From an uncultured Collinsella sp. (GTDB lineage: Bacteria > Actinomycetota > Coriobacteriia > Coriobacteriales > Coriobacteriaceae), in assembly GCA_900541855.1 (NCBI GenBank), contig UQLD01000001.1, forward strand, positions 1 through 64,000: a stretch of 64,000 bases of DNA, read 5' to 3'. A program made the translations under genes and the position numbers. How positions within the stretch are numbered: the stretch's first letter is position 1; every line of letters begins with the position of its first letter. This document shows, in pieces, positions 36,048 through 45,113 of the stretch. Below the pieces are notes generated by a model. The model saw nothing but the letters and a program-made list of their open reading frames with translations. It was not told where the DNA came from and searched no databases.

Positions 36048-37250
36048 TTAGGCCTGGAACCAACGGGCGGTGTTGCGCTCGTCGAGGGCCTTGAGGGTAG
36101 CGGCGGGATCGGCAACCTTCTGCAGGAACATCATGGCTGCGATGGCGTACGGCTTGTAGCTGGCCTCCTTGTACATGCCCACGCGGTGCATGTCGAAGAC
36201 GTCGGCGTTGACCTCGCCGTGCTCGCAGGAGACACCGGAGATGTCGGCGGGCAGCGGGTGCATAAAGATGGTGTCCTGGCCGTTGGCAGTCTTCTCCATG
36301 AGCTCGGTCGTGGAGCACCAATCCTGATGGGTGGCGTTCTGGGCGAGCAGCTCCTTCTCGAGCGCTGCGATGCCGGCGTCGTCGCCCTCGGCGTACAGGT
36401 TGGTACGCTTCTCCATGGCGGCAAACGGAGCCCAGCTCTTGGGGATCACGATGTCGGCGCCCTCGAAGGCCTCGGCCATGGTGTTGGCCTGCTTAAAGGT
36501 GGTGCCGGACTCGGCGGCATAGCTCTTGGCGCGCTCGACGACCTCGGGCATGAGGTCGTAGCCCTCGGGGTGAGCCAGGGTGACGTCCATGCCAAAACGG
36601 GGCAGCAGGCTGATCAGCGACTGCGGGCAGGACAGCGGCTTGCCGTACGAGGGAGAATAGGCCCAGGTAACGGCAACCTTCTTGCCCTTGAGGTTCTCAA
36701 GACCGCCAAACTCGTTGATGAGGTAGAGCATGTCGGCAGAGGACTGCGTGGGGTGATCGGAGTCGGACTGCAGGGAGATGAGCGTGGGACGGTGATCCAG
36801 AACGCCGTCCTCGTAAGCCTGCTGGACAGACTCGGAGACCTCGGCCATGTAGGCGTCGCCCTTGCCGATGTACATGTCGTCGCGGATGCCGATGACGTCG
36901 GCCATGAAGGAAATCATGGTAGCGGTCTCGCGGACGGTCTCGCCGTGAGCGATCTGGGACTTCTTCTCGTCCAGGTCCTGCAGCTCAAGGCCGAGCAGGT
37001 TGGCGGCCTTAGAGAAGGAGAAGCGCGTACGGGTAGAGTTGTCGCGGAACAGGGAGACGGCAAGACCGGAGTCGAAGATCTTGGACGAAACGTTGTTCTC
37101 GCGCAGCTCGCGCAGAGCGTCGGCGACGATGTAGAGCGCCTTGAGCTCATCGGTGGTCTTATCCCAGGTGTGCAGGAAGTCGCTGCCGTACATACCCTTA
37201 AAATCGAGGCCGTTCAGCTGCTCGACGAGCTCGGTAAACTTGGCGTCCAT
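36048..37250 (-). CDS. ygeW: Knotted carbamoyltransferase YgeW
   Basis: A 400-residue carbamoyltransferase. Ser72-Thr-Arg-Thr-Arg76 is the carbamoyl phosphate site (SLFRDNSTRTRFSF). HPTQSSADMLYL is the second substrate region and FMHPLPAD the third. The sequence matches the YgeW branch rather than OTC or ATC (long KSQIAHGETVRETATMISFMADVIGIRDD insert). The exact substrate of YgeW is unsettled; working backwards it would release carbamoyl phosphate from a ureido compound. The ATG at 37250 has GAAAGGAC 6 bases before. Confidence 0.93.
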   Translation of the reverse strand: MDAKFTELVEQLNGLDFKGMYGSDFLHTWDKTTDELKALYIVADALRELRENNVSSKIFDSGLAVSLFRDNSTRTRFSFSKAANLLGLELQDLDEKKSQIAHGETVRETATMISFMADVIGIRDDMYIGKGDAYMAEVSESVQQAYEDGVLDHRPTLISLQSDSDHPTQSSADMLYLINEFGGLENLKGKKVAVTWAYSPSYGKPLSCPQSLISLLPRFGMDVTLAHPEGYDLMPEVVERAKSYAAESGTTFKQANTMAEAFEGADIVIPKSWAPFAAMEKRTNLYAEGDDAGIAALEKELLAQNATHQDWCSTTELMEKTANGQDTIFMHPLPADISGVSCEHGEVNADVFDMHRVGMYKEASYKPYAIAAMMFLQKVADPAATLKALDERNTARWFQA

Positions 37251-37451
37251 GTAAATGTCCTTTCTAAAGGTGAAACGATCGCAATGAGTAGATGTGCTCC
37301 GGCATGCGCGTGTGGCTAGAACATGCAGAGCACTATGACGAGGACCCGCTACCGTTGAGGAAGCATGGGAGATAACGACCGCGGGCCCCAAGTCAACAGG
37401 AGGCGCCGGGGGCATAAACTGTCCCCGGCTCAACAAGATCGAGGAATGGGA

Positions 37452-38837
37452 CTAGTCGATCTTGTTGTTGGTCAGACCGGCGCGGAACACGGTGGCATCG
37501 CCATCGGCCTGGCTCGGATCGTAGAGGTTCAGGGCAGCCACATACATGGCGGCAGCGGTGACCAGGTCGTCCTTGTAGGTGACCTCGTTGGGAGCGTGAG
37601 CCTGAGACTCGGCACCCGGGCCAAAGCCGACGCAGGGGATGCCATAGCGGCCCTGGATGGAAACGCAGTTCGTGGAAAAGGTCCACTTGTCGCACAGCGG
37701 GCGACCGGTGCGCTTGTCCATGCTGGGCTCGCAGCCGATGCGCTCGTCACCGAACATGGCCTTGTGGGCGTCGACGAGGGCCTTGACGTGCGGAGCGGTC
37801 TCCTTGTTGATCCACGTGGGGAAGTAAGCCTCGGTCTCGTAGACCTCGCCGGTCCAGGACGGACGGTCGTACATGTACATGGAGACCTTCACGTCGTCGC
37901 CGTACTTCTTGGCGGCCGGCAGGTTGCGGATCTCGTCCAGGCAGGACTCCCAGGTCTCACCGGCGGTCATACGACGGTCGATGGAGATGGCGCAGGAGTC
38001 AGCGACAGCGCAGCGGCTGGGGCTGGTGTAGAAGATCTGGCTGACGGTGCAGGTGCCGCGACCCAGGAAGCGAGCGTCCTCAAAGTGCTCGGGGTTGTAC
38101 TTGGGGTCGAGCATCTTGACGAGGCCCTTGATGTCGGTCGACTCGTCGCAGCCGTTGTTGTTGAGGGCGCGGACGTCGGCGATGATGTCGGCCATCTTGT
38201 AAATGGCGTTGTCACCGCGGTCGGGAGCGGAGCCGTGGCAGGAGGTGCCGTGAACGTCGACGCGGATCTCCATGCGGCCGCGGTGACCGCGATAGATGCC
38301 GCCGTCGGTGGGCTCGGTGGAAATGACGAACTCGGGCTTAATGCCGTCCTTGTTGTAGATGTACTGCCAGCACATGCCGTCGCAGTCCTCTTCCTGGACG
38401 GTGCCGACGACCATGATCTTGTAGCCCTCGGGGATGAGGCCCATGTCCTTCATCATCTTGGCAGCGTAGGTAGCAGAAGCCATGCCACCCTCCTGGTCGG
38501 AGCCGCCGCGGCCGTAGATGATCTCGTCGGTCTCGTAACCCTCATAGGGATCGGCATCCCAGTTATCGATGTTGCCGATGCCGACGGTGTCGATGTGAGA
38601 GTCGATGGCGATAATCTTGTCGCCCTCGCCCATAAAGCCCATAACGTTGCCCAGGCCGTCGACCTTGACCTCGTCATAACCAAGGCTCTCCATCTCGGCC
38701 TTGATGCAAGCGACAACCTCACCCTCCTCGCAGGACTCAGAGGGATGGCTGATCATAGCGCGCAGGAAGCGAGTCATATCAGCACGATGGGACTCAGCAG
38801 CAGCCTTGATAGCGTCGAAATCGAGTTCTTTAGCCAT
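37452..38837 (-). CDS. ygeY: YgeY family selenium metabolism-linked hydrolase (M20 peptidase fold)
   Basis: A 461-residue metallopeptidase/deacylase. Zinc ligands lie in AIDSHIDTVG and YGRGGSDQEGG, catalytic Glu in VQEEDCDG, and a dimerisation domain follows. The family is linked to selenium-dependent purine catabolism. It is thought to hydrolyse an amide or ureido bond to free an amino acid such as 2,3-diaminopropionate. The start is the ATG at 38837 behind GAAAGG. A 200-base gap to ygeW contains a GCCGGGG/CCCCGGC hairpin near 37406-37431. Confidence 0.92.
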   Translation of the reverse strand: MAKELDFDAIKAAAESHRADMTRFLRAMISHPSESCEEGEVVACIKAEMESLGYDEVKVDGLGNVMGFMGEGDKIIAIDSHIDTVGIGNIDNWDADPYEGYETDEIIYGRGGSDQEGGMASATYAAKMMKDMGLIPEGYKIMVVGTVQEEDCDGMCWQYIYNKDGIKPEFVISTEPTDGGIYRGHRGRMEIRVDVHGTSCHGSAPDRGDNAIYKMADIIADVRALNNNGCDESTDIKGLVKMLDPKYNPEHFEDARFLGRGTCTVSQIFYTSPSRCAVADSCAISIDRRMTAGETWESCLDEIRNLPAAKKYGDDVKVSMYMYDRPSWTGEVYETEAYFPTWINKETAPHVKALVDAHKAMFGDERIGCEPSMDKRTGRPLCDKWTFSTNCVSIQGRYGIPCVGFGPGAESQAHAPNEVTYKDDLVTAAAMYVAALNLYDPSQADGDATVFRAGLTNNKID

Positions 38838-38941
38838 AACAGTCAACCTTTCTACAAGGGTTTACCTACAGGTAGATATTTCAGATAGATCACTTGTGCC
38901 AAGTAGCGTGAGGTCGAGCACCCCACAAGCAAGTGGACGTA

Positions 38942-39060
38942 GGGTGGCGGAGCATATGTTTGCTCCGTCGCGAGTTCCGCACGCAAAGGAAAGCACTTAA
39001 TGTGCTTTCCGTCTTGCGCAGGACTGTTCGAGCAGGGAGCAAACATATGCTCCGCCACCC
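38942..39060. repeat. 119-bp palindrome between ygeX and ygeY
   Basis: Perfect 25-bp outer arms (38942-38966 and 39036-39060, each containing CATATG) enclose an inner hairpin GGAAAGCAC-TTAAT-GTGCTTTCC (38988-39010) and a partly paired middle. It lies 16 bases after the ygeX stop. Confidence 0.93.
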
Positions 39061-39076
39061 GGACAGGTCAGGCCTG

Positions 39077-40291
39077 CTAGCAGGTGGGGTACTCGCCCTC
39101 CCAGACGATGCGACGGTACTGATCCGGATCCGTGTCGCCCTCGGTGGAGAAGCAGAGCACGGAGCTCGTCTTATCCAGGCCGATGAGCTCCTTGAGCTCG
39201 GCGTACTCGGGATCGAGCATGAGGGTCTCGACCAGGCCGGTGGTCACAGCGCCGGACTCGCCGGAGATGACGCGCGGGTCGCCCTTCTCGGGGGCGCCCA
39301 GGGTGCGCATGCCGCGAGCGGTGACCCAGTCGGGGCAGGACACGAAGGCGGTGGTGTGGTTGCGCAGAATATCCCAGCCCAGGATGTTGGGCTCGCCGCA
39401 GCACAGGCCGGCCATGATGGAGGGCATGTCGCCGTCCACGATGCGCGGGTCGCCGTCGCCGGCGACAGCGCCCTTGTACAGGCAGGCGGCCGGAGCGCAC
39501 TCGACCACAACGAAGGTGGGCGGGTTATCGGGATACAGGTTGGTGAAGTAGCCCACCACGGCGCCGGCCAGCGAGCCCACGCCAGCCTGGACAAAGACGT
39601 GTGTCGGGCGGTTGATGGCCATCTCGCGCAGCTGCTCGGCAGCCTCGGAAGCCATGGTGCCGTAGCCCTCCATGATCCAGGACGGGATCTTCTCGTAGCC
39701 CTCCCAGGCGGTGTCCTGAACGATGACGCCGCGCTCGCAGGCATCGGCCTCGGCGGCGGCCATGCGCACGCACTCGTCGTAGTTGACCTCTTCGATGGTC
39801 ACCGTGGCGCCCTCGGCGGCGATGTTATCGAAGCGGGGCTTGGTGGAACCCTTGGGCATGTGCACGACGGCCTTCTGGCCCAGCTTGTTGGCAGCCCATG
39901 CCACGCCGCGGCCATGGTTGCCGTCGGTGGCGGTAAAGAAGGTAGCCTGGCCAAAATCCTTGGCAAGCTGATCGGAGGTCAGGTAATCGAAGGTGCACTC
40001 GGCAACGTCCTTGCCGGTCTCGTCGGCAATGTAGTTGGCCATGGCAAACGAACCGCCCAGAACCTTAAAGGCGTTGAGGCCAAAGCGATAGCTCTCGTCC
40101 TTAACGCACAGGTTGGACAGGCCCAGGCGCGCGGCCTGGCCATCCAGGCGGGCAAGCGGAGTGACGGTGTACTGGGGGAACGACTGGTGGAAGGCGCGGG
40201 CCTTCTTCACGTGGTCGAGGCTCATGATTCCCAAGTGCTTGTCATCGCTCTTGGGCATCGTGTTGCCCGCCCACTGGATCTTATCGGCCAT
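39077..40291 (-). CDS. ygeX: 2,3-Diaminopropionate ammonia-lyase
   Basis: A 404-residue fold-type II PLP enzyme. The Schiff-base lysine is Lys76 (LNAFKVLGGSFAM); FTATDGNHGRGVAWAANKLG is the phosphate and substrate loop and AGVGSLAGAVVGYF the glycine-rich cofactor site. It converts diaminopropionate to pyruvate and two ammonia, passing through aminoacrylate. First gene of its operon; the start at 40291 faces a divergent regulator across a promoter region with paired operators. Confidence 0.95.
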   Translation of the reverse strand: MADKIQWAGNTMPKSDDKHLGIMSLDHVKKARAFHQSFPQYTVTPLARLDGQAARLGLSNLCVKDESYRFGLNAFKVLGGSFAMANYIADETGKDVAECTFDYLTSDQLAKDFGQATFFTATDGNHGRGVAWAANKLGQKAVVHMPKGSTKPRFDNIAAEGATVTIEEVNYDECVRMAAAEADACERGVIVQDTAWEGYEKIPSWIMEGYGTMASEAAEQLREMAINRPTHVFVQAGVGSLAGAVVGYFTNLYPDNPPTFVVVECAPAACLYKGAVAGDGDPRIVDGDMPSIMAGLCCGEPNILGWDILRNHTTAFVSCPDWVTARGMRTLGAPEKGDPRVISGESGAVTTGLVETLMLDPEYAELKELIGLDKTSSVLCFSTEGDTDPDQYRRIVWEGEYPTC

Positions 40292-40383
40292 ACGGTGAAC
40301 TCCTTAAGTCCTCTCTTGCCGGCCCCCGCATACGCGTTTCAGCCCATTCCCATTCATGCGACTGAACTTTTATGTGGATGCCA

Positions 40384-40398
40384 AACAAAAAGTTTGTT
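40384..40398. promoter_or_regulatory. 15-bp operator AACAAA-N3-TTTGTT, copy 1
   Basis: A perfect 6+6 dyad with 3-base spacer in the region between ygeX and the divergent regulator. 51 bp centre-to-centre from copy 2, close to five helical turns. Confidence 0.7.
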
Positions 40399-40434
40399 AG
40401 CACTGTTCTATCACACTTTTTGATTGGAAAACCT

Positions 40435-40449
40435 AACAAATTGTTTGTT
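40435..40449. promoter_or_regulatory. 15-bp operator AACAAA-N3-TTTGTT, copy 2
   Basis: Identical half-sites to copy 1 with a different 3-base spacer (TTG against AAG), which argues for selection on the half-sites. Confidence 0.7.
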
Positions 40450-40568
40450 GCCGTAATCGGTACCTTTTCGCCGCCGAACGGTCACATAGCGCAGCGGCGC
40501 TTTCGTTATTTGCGAACAGGTGTGGTTTATGGCAAAGTGTGCCCAAACTAATTTTTAGGAAGGCACCC

Positions 40569-41222
40569 ATGACCCCCGCACAGATTGAGTTTTACAAGCG
40601 CCTTGCACACGGCCTGGCGCTCCAGTTTGGCCCCAACTGCGAAGTCGTCGTCCACGACCTGGAGACCGAGGACGTGGACCACTCCATCGTAGTGATCGAA
40701 AACGGCCACGTCAGCGGGCGCAAACTGGGTGACGGCCCCAGCCATATTGTGTTTGAGTCCATGCGCGAGGGCACCACCGACGTGCACGACCGCGAGCCAT
40801 ACCTCACCAAAACCACCGACGGCAAGCTGCTCAAGTCCTCGACGATCTTTATCCGCAACGATGAGGGCAAACCCGTCGGCATTTTGGGCATCAACTTTGA
40901 CATTACGCTCATGAAGGCATTTGAGCGCTCGCTCGATGCCTTTACCGGCACCGGCAGCACGGGCTACACCGAGCCCGAGCCCATTACCAAAAACATCGGC
41001 GATCTGCTCGAAGACCTGCTGCGCGAGTGCGAACAGTTTGTGGGCAAGCCCGCGGCGCTCATGACCAAAGACGAGCGCATCCGCGCCATTGGCTACCTCG
41101 ACCGTCGCGGCGCCTTCCTCATCTCCAAGTCGAGCGAACGCGCCTGCGAGTTCTTTGGCATCTCTAAGTACAGCTTCTATAGCTACCTCAACGAGGCAAA
41201 GGCTGCCGCCGGCGACAAATAG
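40569..41222 (+). CDS. YheO/DauR-type PAS-HTH regulator of the yge operon
   Basis: A 217-residue regulator. Residues about 8-120 form the YheO-like PAS sensor (GPNCEVVVHDLETEDVDHSIVVIENGHVSGRKLGD, then SSTIFIRNDEGKPVGILGINFDIT). Residues about 150-212 form the DauR-type HTH (ERIRAIGYLDRRGAFLISKSSERACEFFGISKYSFYSYL). Divergent from ygeX, so it probably binds the AACAAA-N3-TTTGTT operators. The ligand may be a purine-derived intermediate. A GGAAGG site precedes the ATG. A paralogue is at 57,100. Confidence 0.87.
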   Translation: MTPAQIEFYKRLAHGLALQFGPNCEVVVHDLETEDVDHSIVVIENGHVSGRKLGDGPSHIVFESMREGTTDVHDREPYLTKTTDGKLLKSSTIFIRNDEGKPVGILGINFDITLMKAFERSLDAFTGTGSTGYTEPEPITKNIGDLLEDLLRECEQFVGKPAALMTKDERIRAIGYLDRRGAFLISKSSERACEFFGISKYSFYSYLNEAKAAAGDK

Positions 41223-41344
41223 TCAGCGCGCCTGCACCTCTCCCCTTTTGGGCGCGAGTTCTGGAATGCACGAATCCGAGAGTCGGCCGCAAGGCAAGTT
41301 CCATATAATCGATGGATGTGAGTATTTCGAAAGGATGGAACAAG

Positions 41345-42349
41345 ATGGGGTCGAGCAACGCATCACGCAACGGCCGCGGAGGCACCGCTCCTGGCGCCAG
41401 GCATGCGAAACACGCGTTTGACGAGGGCGAAGAGGGCCTTTTTGCGCTGAGCCTCGACGACGTGATGAGCGACCGCCCCTGGACCGCCGAGGAACTCATG
41501 GGCGGCGGGGTTCACCCGACAAGCGCAAAGCCCGCACCTTCCGCCATGCCCGCGCCGGCATCCATGCCCGCGGACGACTTTGCTACCCGTCCCATCGCGC
41601 AGACGACGCGCAAAGCCGCCCCTGCACCCCGTCCTGCTAGCGATCCGTCCGAGACGGCGGCGTTTCTCGCTGCAGCGGCACAGCGCCATGCGCCCAGCAG
41701 CACACCCGCGTATGCCGCCCCGCAGCAGCCGACATACGCGGCTCCCGAACCCCAGCCCGAACCAGAACTCGAGCCGCCCGTTATGGATCTGGACGACCTC
41801 GCCAACCGCCAGTTTGCCTTCGATTCATGGGCCGCGGCCGACTTGGACGAGACCTCGGCCGGCATGCCGGCGCTCGATATTCCGGTAAACCCCCTGTTTG
41901 CGGCTGCCGAGGAACGCAACTCCGCATACGACAACACCGCAGCATACGACAACCGCCCGAGCGAACAACCTCGCGCCGGCCGCATCGAAACCGAGGATTA
42001 CGGCCAAACGTCGAGGGGCTATTCTCGCGACCCGTTTGCCGCCACGCCCGCTCCCGATTACAACCAAGCGAGCGTAAAGGCAGCTTCGGCATCGTCGTAT
42101 ACCCACGGCGCCGACGATAAGCGCGCTGCCAATTACCACACCGAAGAAGAACCGCCGCGCTTTTCGGAGTTTTCGCAGGCGGCAAAGGTTGTCTTTATCG
42201 CCCTCATCATCGCTCTGCTCGGCGTGATCGCGTTTGAGGGATTCCAGCTGTTCCGCGGCCCCACTGCGTCCGAATCGGCAACGCAGCAAAAAGAGGACGA
42301 CAACCAGTACCTGGACATCACCACCCTCAAGGGCGACCCCAACAGCTAG
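41345..42349 (+). CDS. Hypothetical single-pass membrane protein with long Ala/Pro-rich region
   Basis: A 334-residue protein I cannot assign. Residues 1-40 are basic and glycine-rich. About 40-275 are disordered and rich in Ala, Pro, Glu and Tyr (repeated AYDN, APAPAS-like stretches). One membrane helix lies near 281-302 (VVFIALIIALLGVIAFEGFQLF), leaving a short outer tail. AAAGGATGG before the ATG at 41345 supports that start. Codon use resembles neighbours. It could be a cell-surface or division-associated anchor; this is speculation. Confidence 0.7.
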   Translation: MGSSNASRNGRGGTAPGARHAKHAFDEGEEGLFALSLDDVMSDRPWTAEELMGGGVHPTSAKPAPSAMPAPASMPADDFATRPIAQTTRKAAPAPRPASDPSETAAFLAAAAQRHAPSSTPAYAAPQQPTYAAPEPQPEPELEPPVMDLDDLANRQFAFDSWAAADLDETSAGMPALDIPVNPLFAAAEERNSAYDNTAAYDNRPSEQPRAGRIETEDYGQTSRGYSRDPFAATPAPDYNQASVKAASASSYTHGADDKRAANYHTEEEPPRFSEFSQAAKVVFIALIIALLGVIAFEGFQLFRGPTASESATQQKEDDNQYLDITTLKGDPNS

Positions 42350-42393
42350 GTTGGAACATAAGCTATGCCGCACCCCTGTTTACGTGCGGTTTT

Positions 42394-42505
42394 ACACTTT
42401 TCCGTGATTTCCACGCGCCCATTTCGACACTTTTCCGTAATTTGGGCGGCTCGAATTTGACACTTTTCCGTACTCTCATACGGCTGATTTCGACACTTTT
42501 CCGGA
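42394..42505. repeat. Four tandem 33-bp repeats
   Basis: ACACTTTTCCG starts at 42394, 42427, 42460 and 42493, an exact 33-base period. The last unit is partial. Because 33 is a multiple of three, minus-strand frames show 11-residue periodicity, but no start or ribosome site supports a gene. Confidence 0.88.
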
Positions 42506-42528
42506 TGTTTGCCGAATAAATGCCGCGT

Positions 42529-42572
42529 AATCAAGCGCCGTCTGCACATCATTTCGCAGGCGGCGCTTGATT
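42529..42572. terminator. Long hairpin in the gap after the membrane protein gene
   Basis: AATCAAGCGCCG-CTGC pairs with GCAG-CGGCGCTTGATT around a 10-base loop; no strong T-run follows, so the role as terminator is uncertain. Confidence 0.55.
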
Positions 42573-42721
42573 TCTGTCCGCGCGCGCTGATAGACTCCAT
42601 CGTGCCCGCAAGGAGTGGGCGCGTTTTATCCAGAGTCGGGGTAGAGAGTTGGCTCCAAGATCCCGACGCCAACCGGCCAAGAGGCACGGTGGCCCTGCCG
42701 ACATCGATGAAAGGAGTCCGT

Positions 42722-43144
42722 ATGGACAATTTCTCCGTGCGCAACGAGCGCAACTTCCACAATCTGGCAGCCAAGCCAAAACGAATGCATCTTCTGGACA
42801 AGCCGAACGGCTACGCCTCGGCCATGGTCAAGAGCAGCCTCTCCCACCAGATGCGCTTTACGGTACAAAAGCTCGAGGAAGAGCTCTGCGTTGCCGACAA
42901 TCCGCACGTACTGCAGATCAAGTTGCTCGGAGATGACTCGCGCGAGCCGTCGAGTTGGAAGCTGTTTGCAGACGGCACGTGCATCGCGGACGGCTCGGGT
43001 GACTTTGCCCGCAAGTGTTTCTACGAGGGCGCCGAGGTGTTCCTGGATCTGTGTCGCGATGCCGTCAACGCCGCCGATCTGCGCCAGTGGAACCAAAGGG
43101 AGTACGAGCTGCTGAGTGCCGCGCGCGGGATTGCGGGGGCGTAG
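42722..43144 (+). CDS. Hypothetical protein
   Basis: A 140-residue soluble protein with no motif I recognise: MDNFSVRNERNFHNLAAKPKRMHLLDKPNGYASAMVKSSL, a central LEEELCVADNPHVLQIKLLGDD, and a helical end FYEGAEVFLDLCRDAVNAADLRQWNQREYELLSAA. GAAAGGAG is well placed before the ATG at 42722. It stands alone, close to the exonuclease gene on the other strand. Confidence 0.7.
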   Translation: MDNFSVRNERNFHNLAAKPKRMHLLDKPNGYASAMVKSSLSHQMRFTVQKLEEELCVADNPHVLQIKLLGDDSREPSSWKLFADGTCIADGSGDFARKCFYEGAEVFLDLCRDAVNAADLRQWNQREYELLSAARGIAGA

Positions 43145-43254
43145 GCAGACAGACCAGACAGCTCGTCATACTGGTTGACGCTTCGATTCAAACAGCAGGG
43201 CGAAGTCGCGCTTACAGTCCCGCCATGCCAAACCGAATGGCGTTCTCAAAAGGC

Positions 43255-43989
43255 CTACCTCCCCTCCGCCTTCAGCTTCAGCAGCAGATCGCTCAGCTCG
43301 GGGCACTTGCTGGAAAGGCGCGTCTGGGGTCGCTCGGCCATCCCCCATCGCTGGCGGATCTCCTGGGCGCGCGGGCTCACGCGATAGTCCCCGTCCATCA
43401 TCTGCCTGAGCAACTTTGCGGTCACGCGCGCATCGGCCAGGGCGCTGTGGGCGTGGCCCGTCGACTCGTCAAACTCGATGCCAAACCACGTTGCCGCGTC
43501 GCCCAACGAGACGCACCCGTGGCTGCCCACGTCCATAATCGAGGTGTAAAACGCCTGCAGGTCGGCCCAGTCCGTAGGAAATGCGGAAAGGTCGATGTGC
43601 TTTGCCTGGCACTCGGTCAAAAGCTGTCGACGGTCCGTCCCGCTCCAACAGACCACTTGGGCGGAGTAGCGACCGATCCAATCGCTGAGCCTTTTGATCA
43701 CCACGTAGAGCGGATCGGCCATCGCGGTATCCACCGCCGATATCCCCGTGAGCTCGCGGACGGGAAACGCAATGCCTTCGGTAAATTCCGTCTGCACAAA
43801 CTGCGAGAACTCGCCCATAACGTTGCCGTGGTAATCGAGCTTGACGGCGCCGACCTCGATGATCTCATTGCGCAGCCCACGGCGCTGGCGTTGCTTTGGC
43901 ACCGGCGCAAACTCAAAGTCCAGCACAATCTGGCGCGCAAAGTTCGTCGTATCGCTAGCCGAGATACACGGCGTCTTTTCAGCTGACAC
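43255..43989 (-). CDS. DnaQ-like 3'-5' exonuclease
   Basis: A 244-residue DEDDh exonuclease. ExoI motif is VLDFEFAPV (Asp-x-Glu), ExoII includes the SGTDRRQLLTE region, ExoIII is HAHSALADARVTAKLL with His and Asp. The GTG at 43989 follows GGAGAAAGG and is the best start. Substrate (DNA proofreading, RNA trimming, or KapD-like) is not defined by sequence. Confidence 0.83.
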   Translation of the reverse strand: MSAEKTPCISASDTTNFARQIVLDFEFAPVPKQRQRRGLRNEIIEVGAVKLDYHGNVMGEFSQFVQTEFTEGIAFPVRELTGISAVDTAMADPLYVVIKRLSDWIGRYSAQVVCWSGTDRRQLLTECQAKHIDLSAFPTDWADLQAFYTSIMDVGSHGCVSLGDAATWFGIEFDESTGHAHSALADARVTAKLLRQMMDGDYRVSPRAQEIRQRWGMAERPQTRLSSKCPELSDLLLKLKAEGR

Positions 43990-44103
43990 GGTTAGGGCCT
44001 TTCTCCGTTGCCTGCCGCTTGCTACATAGGCGGCTACATTGCCGTAAGGATAGGCGCCCGTGCGGACATGAAAGCGGGGCGCAATACCATGCGTCAAGCA
44101 CAC

Positions 44104-44445
44104 GCCATGCAGACGGCCCCAAGAGAGTCGCCCACTCTATTCAAATGCATGAAAAAGATTGAGGCCCGGTGACTTGAATCAGAGGTCATCCCGGGCCCAT
44201 CAGAGCTCGTAGAGCTCTTGGTTGCTTTGGTCTCGCTCTTCACGGCGCTTATCGAACTTTCCGAGGCACTCAAGCAGCATTCGAAGCATAACAAGTCGCT
44301 GCCATTAAGGCATTGACCTCTTGACCAAGCAACGGCGCTGCCCAGCTCTTCACCACTTGGGCTGCCGTCAACTTTATTCTATCCGCGAGCATCTGGTTTA
44401 CCAAATGGATTTTCGGTAAAGGAAGCCCGACGCCCCGCAAAACCA
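44104..44445. other. Intergenic region, no firm gene
   Basis: Contains a hairpin around GCCCGG...CCGGGC (about 44166-44200) and a short hydrophobic plus-strand frame (LVALVSLFTALIELSEALKQ, about 44215-44310). The frame lacks a good start and ribosome site. It resembles small holin-like peptides only superficially. Confidence 0.35.
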
Positions 44446-45072
44446 CTACGCCCCAAGTGCCGCCATGGGGATCACCGCCACGCCGTCGTCGCGTGTGTAG
44501 GCAATGCTCCCCTTTCCAACCACGACCGCCAAAAACGTCGGCGCGGCATTCTGGGCGGCAGGATTGGAGAGCACTTTCCTCTCCAGCGCCTTGAGATTTC
44601 TCGCTCCATCGTCTGCTTTCGCATCACTCAGCTTGACCTCGATGGCTCCCCAGCGCCCGTCGTGCTCAACGATCAGATCGACCTCAAGGCCCTTCTCATC
44701 TCGGAAATAATGGACACTGTTATCGACACCGCCATAGGTGGAAAGAAACACGCGCACGTCGCGCAGAACGAGGTTCTCAAAGAGCATCCCCAGCGTTTGC
44801 ATATCGCCAAGCAGCCGCTCAGGGGTAGCCCCCAGAAACGCCGCCGCAAGTGACGGGTCGCAGAAGTAGCGCTTGGGGCGCACGCGAACGCGGGTCCTCG
44901 AGCGCATGGGCGGCTCCCATCCGCACAGGTCCTCGGTCAGCTTGAGTCTCTTGAAGAGATCCAGGTGCGCAGCGATGGTCCTCTCGTCGGGGCCCGCCTC
45001 ACCGTACGAGGCGTCCTTTATGAGCGTCTTGTACGTGACAGCCTGGCTCTCGTTCATGGCAAGAGCTCGCAA
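44446..45072 (-). pseudogene. DUF4143-domain remnant of an AAA_14-type ATPase
   Basis: About 208 residues matching the C-terminal half of the common AAA_14 + DUF4143 protein: LLRALAMNESQAVTYKTLIKDA (winged helix), LGMLFENLVLRDVRVFL and VHYFRDEKGLEVDLIVE..WGAIEVKLSD, a restriction-endonuclease-like fold. The N-terminal ATPase half is missing; an in-frame TGA precedes the remnant about 30 bases upstream of its first usable codon. Tandem 23-bp repeats begin just beyond the break. Confidence 0.75.
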
Positions 45073-45113
45073 AAGGCCGTGTGCAAGCTCGGGCGATCAT
45101 GCGATATGCGAAA

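Noticed and set aside
42346..42801. Minus-strand frame with 11-residue repeats as a gene
   Set aside because: It is antisense to the hypothetical gene at 42,722, has no ribosome site, and its periodicity is explained by the 33-bp DNA repeat.
44206..44310. Small hydrophobic peptide as a type I toxin
   Set aside because: No start codon with a ribosome site and only loose resemblance to holin-like toxins.
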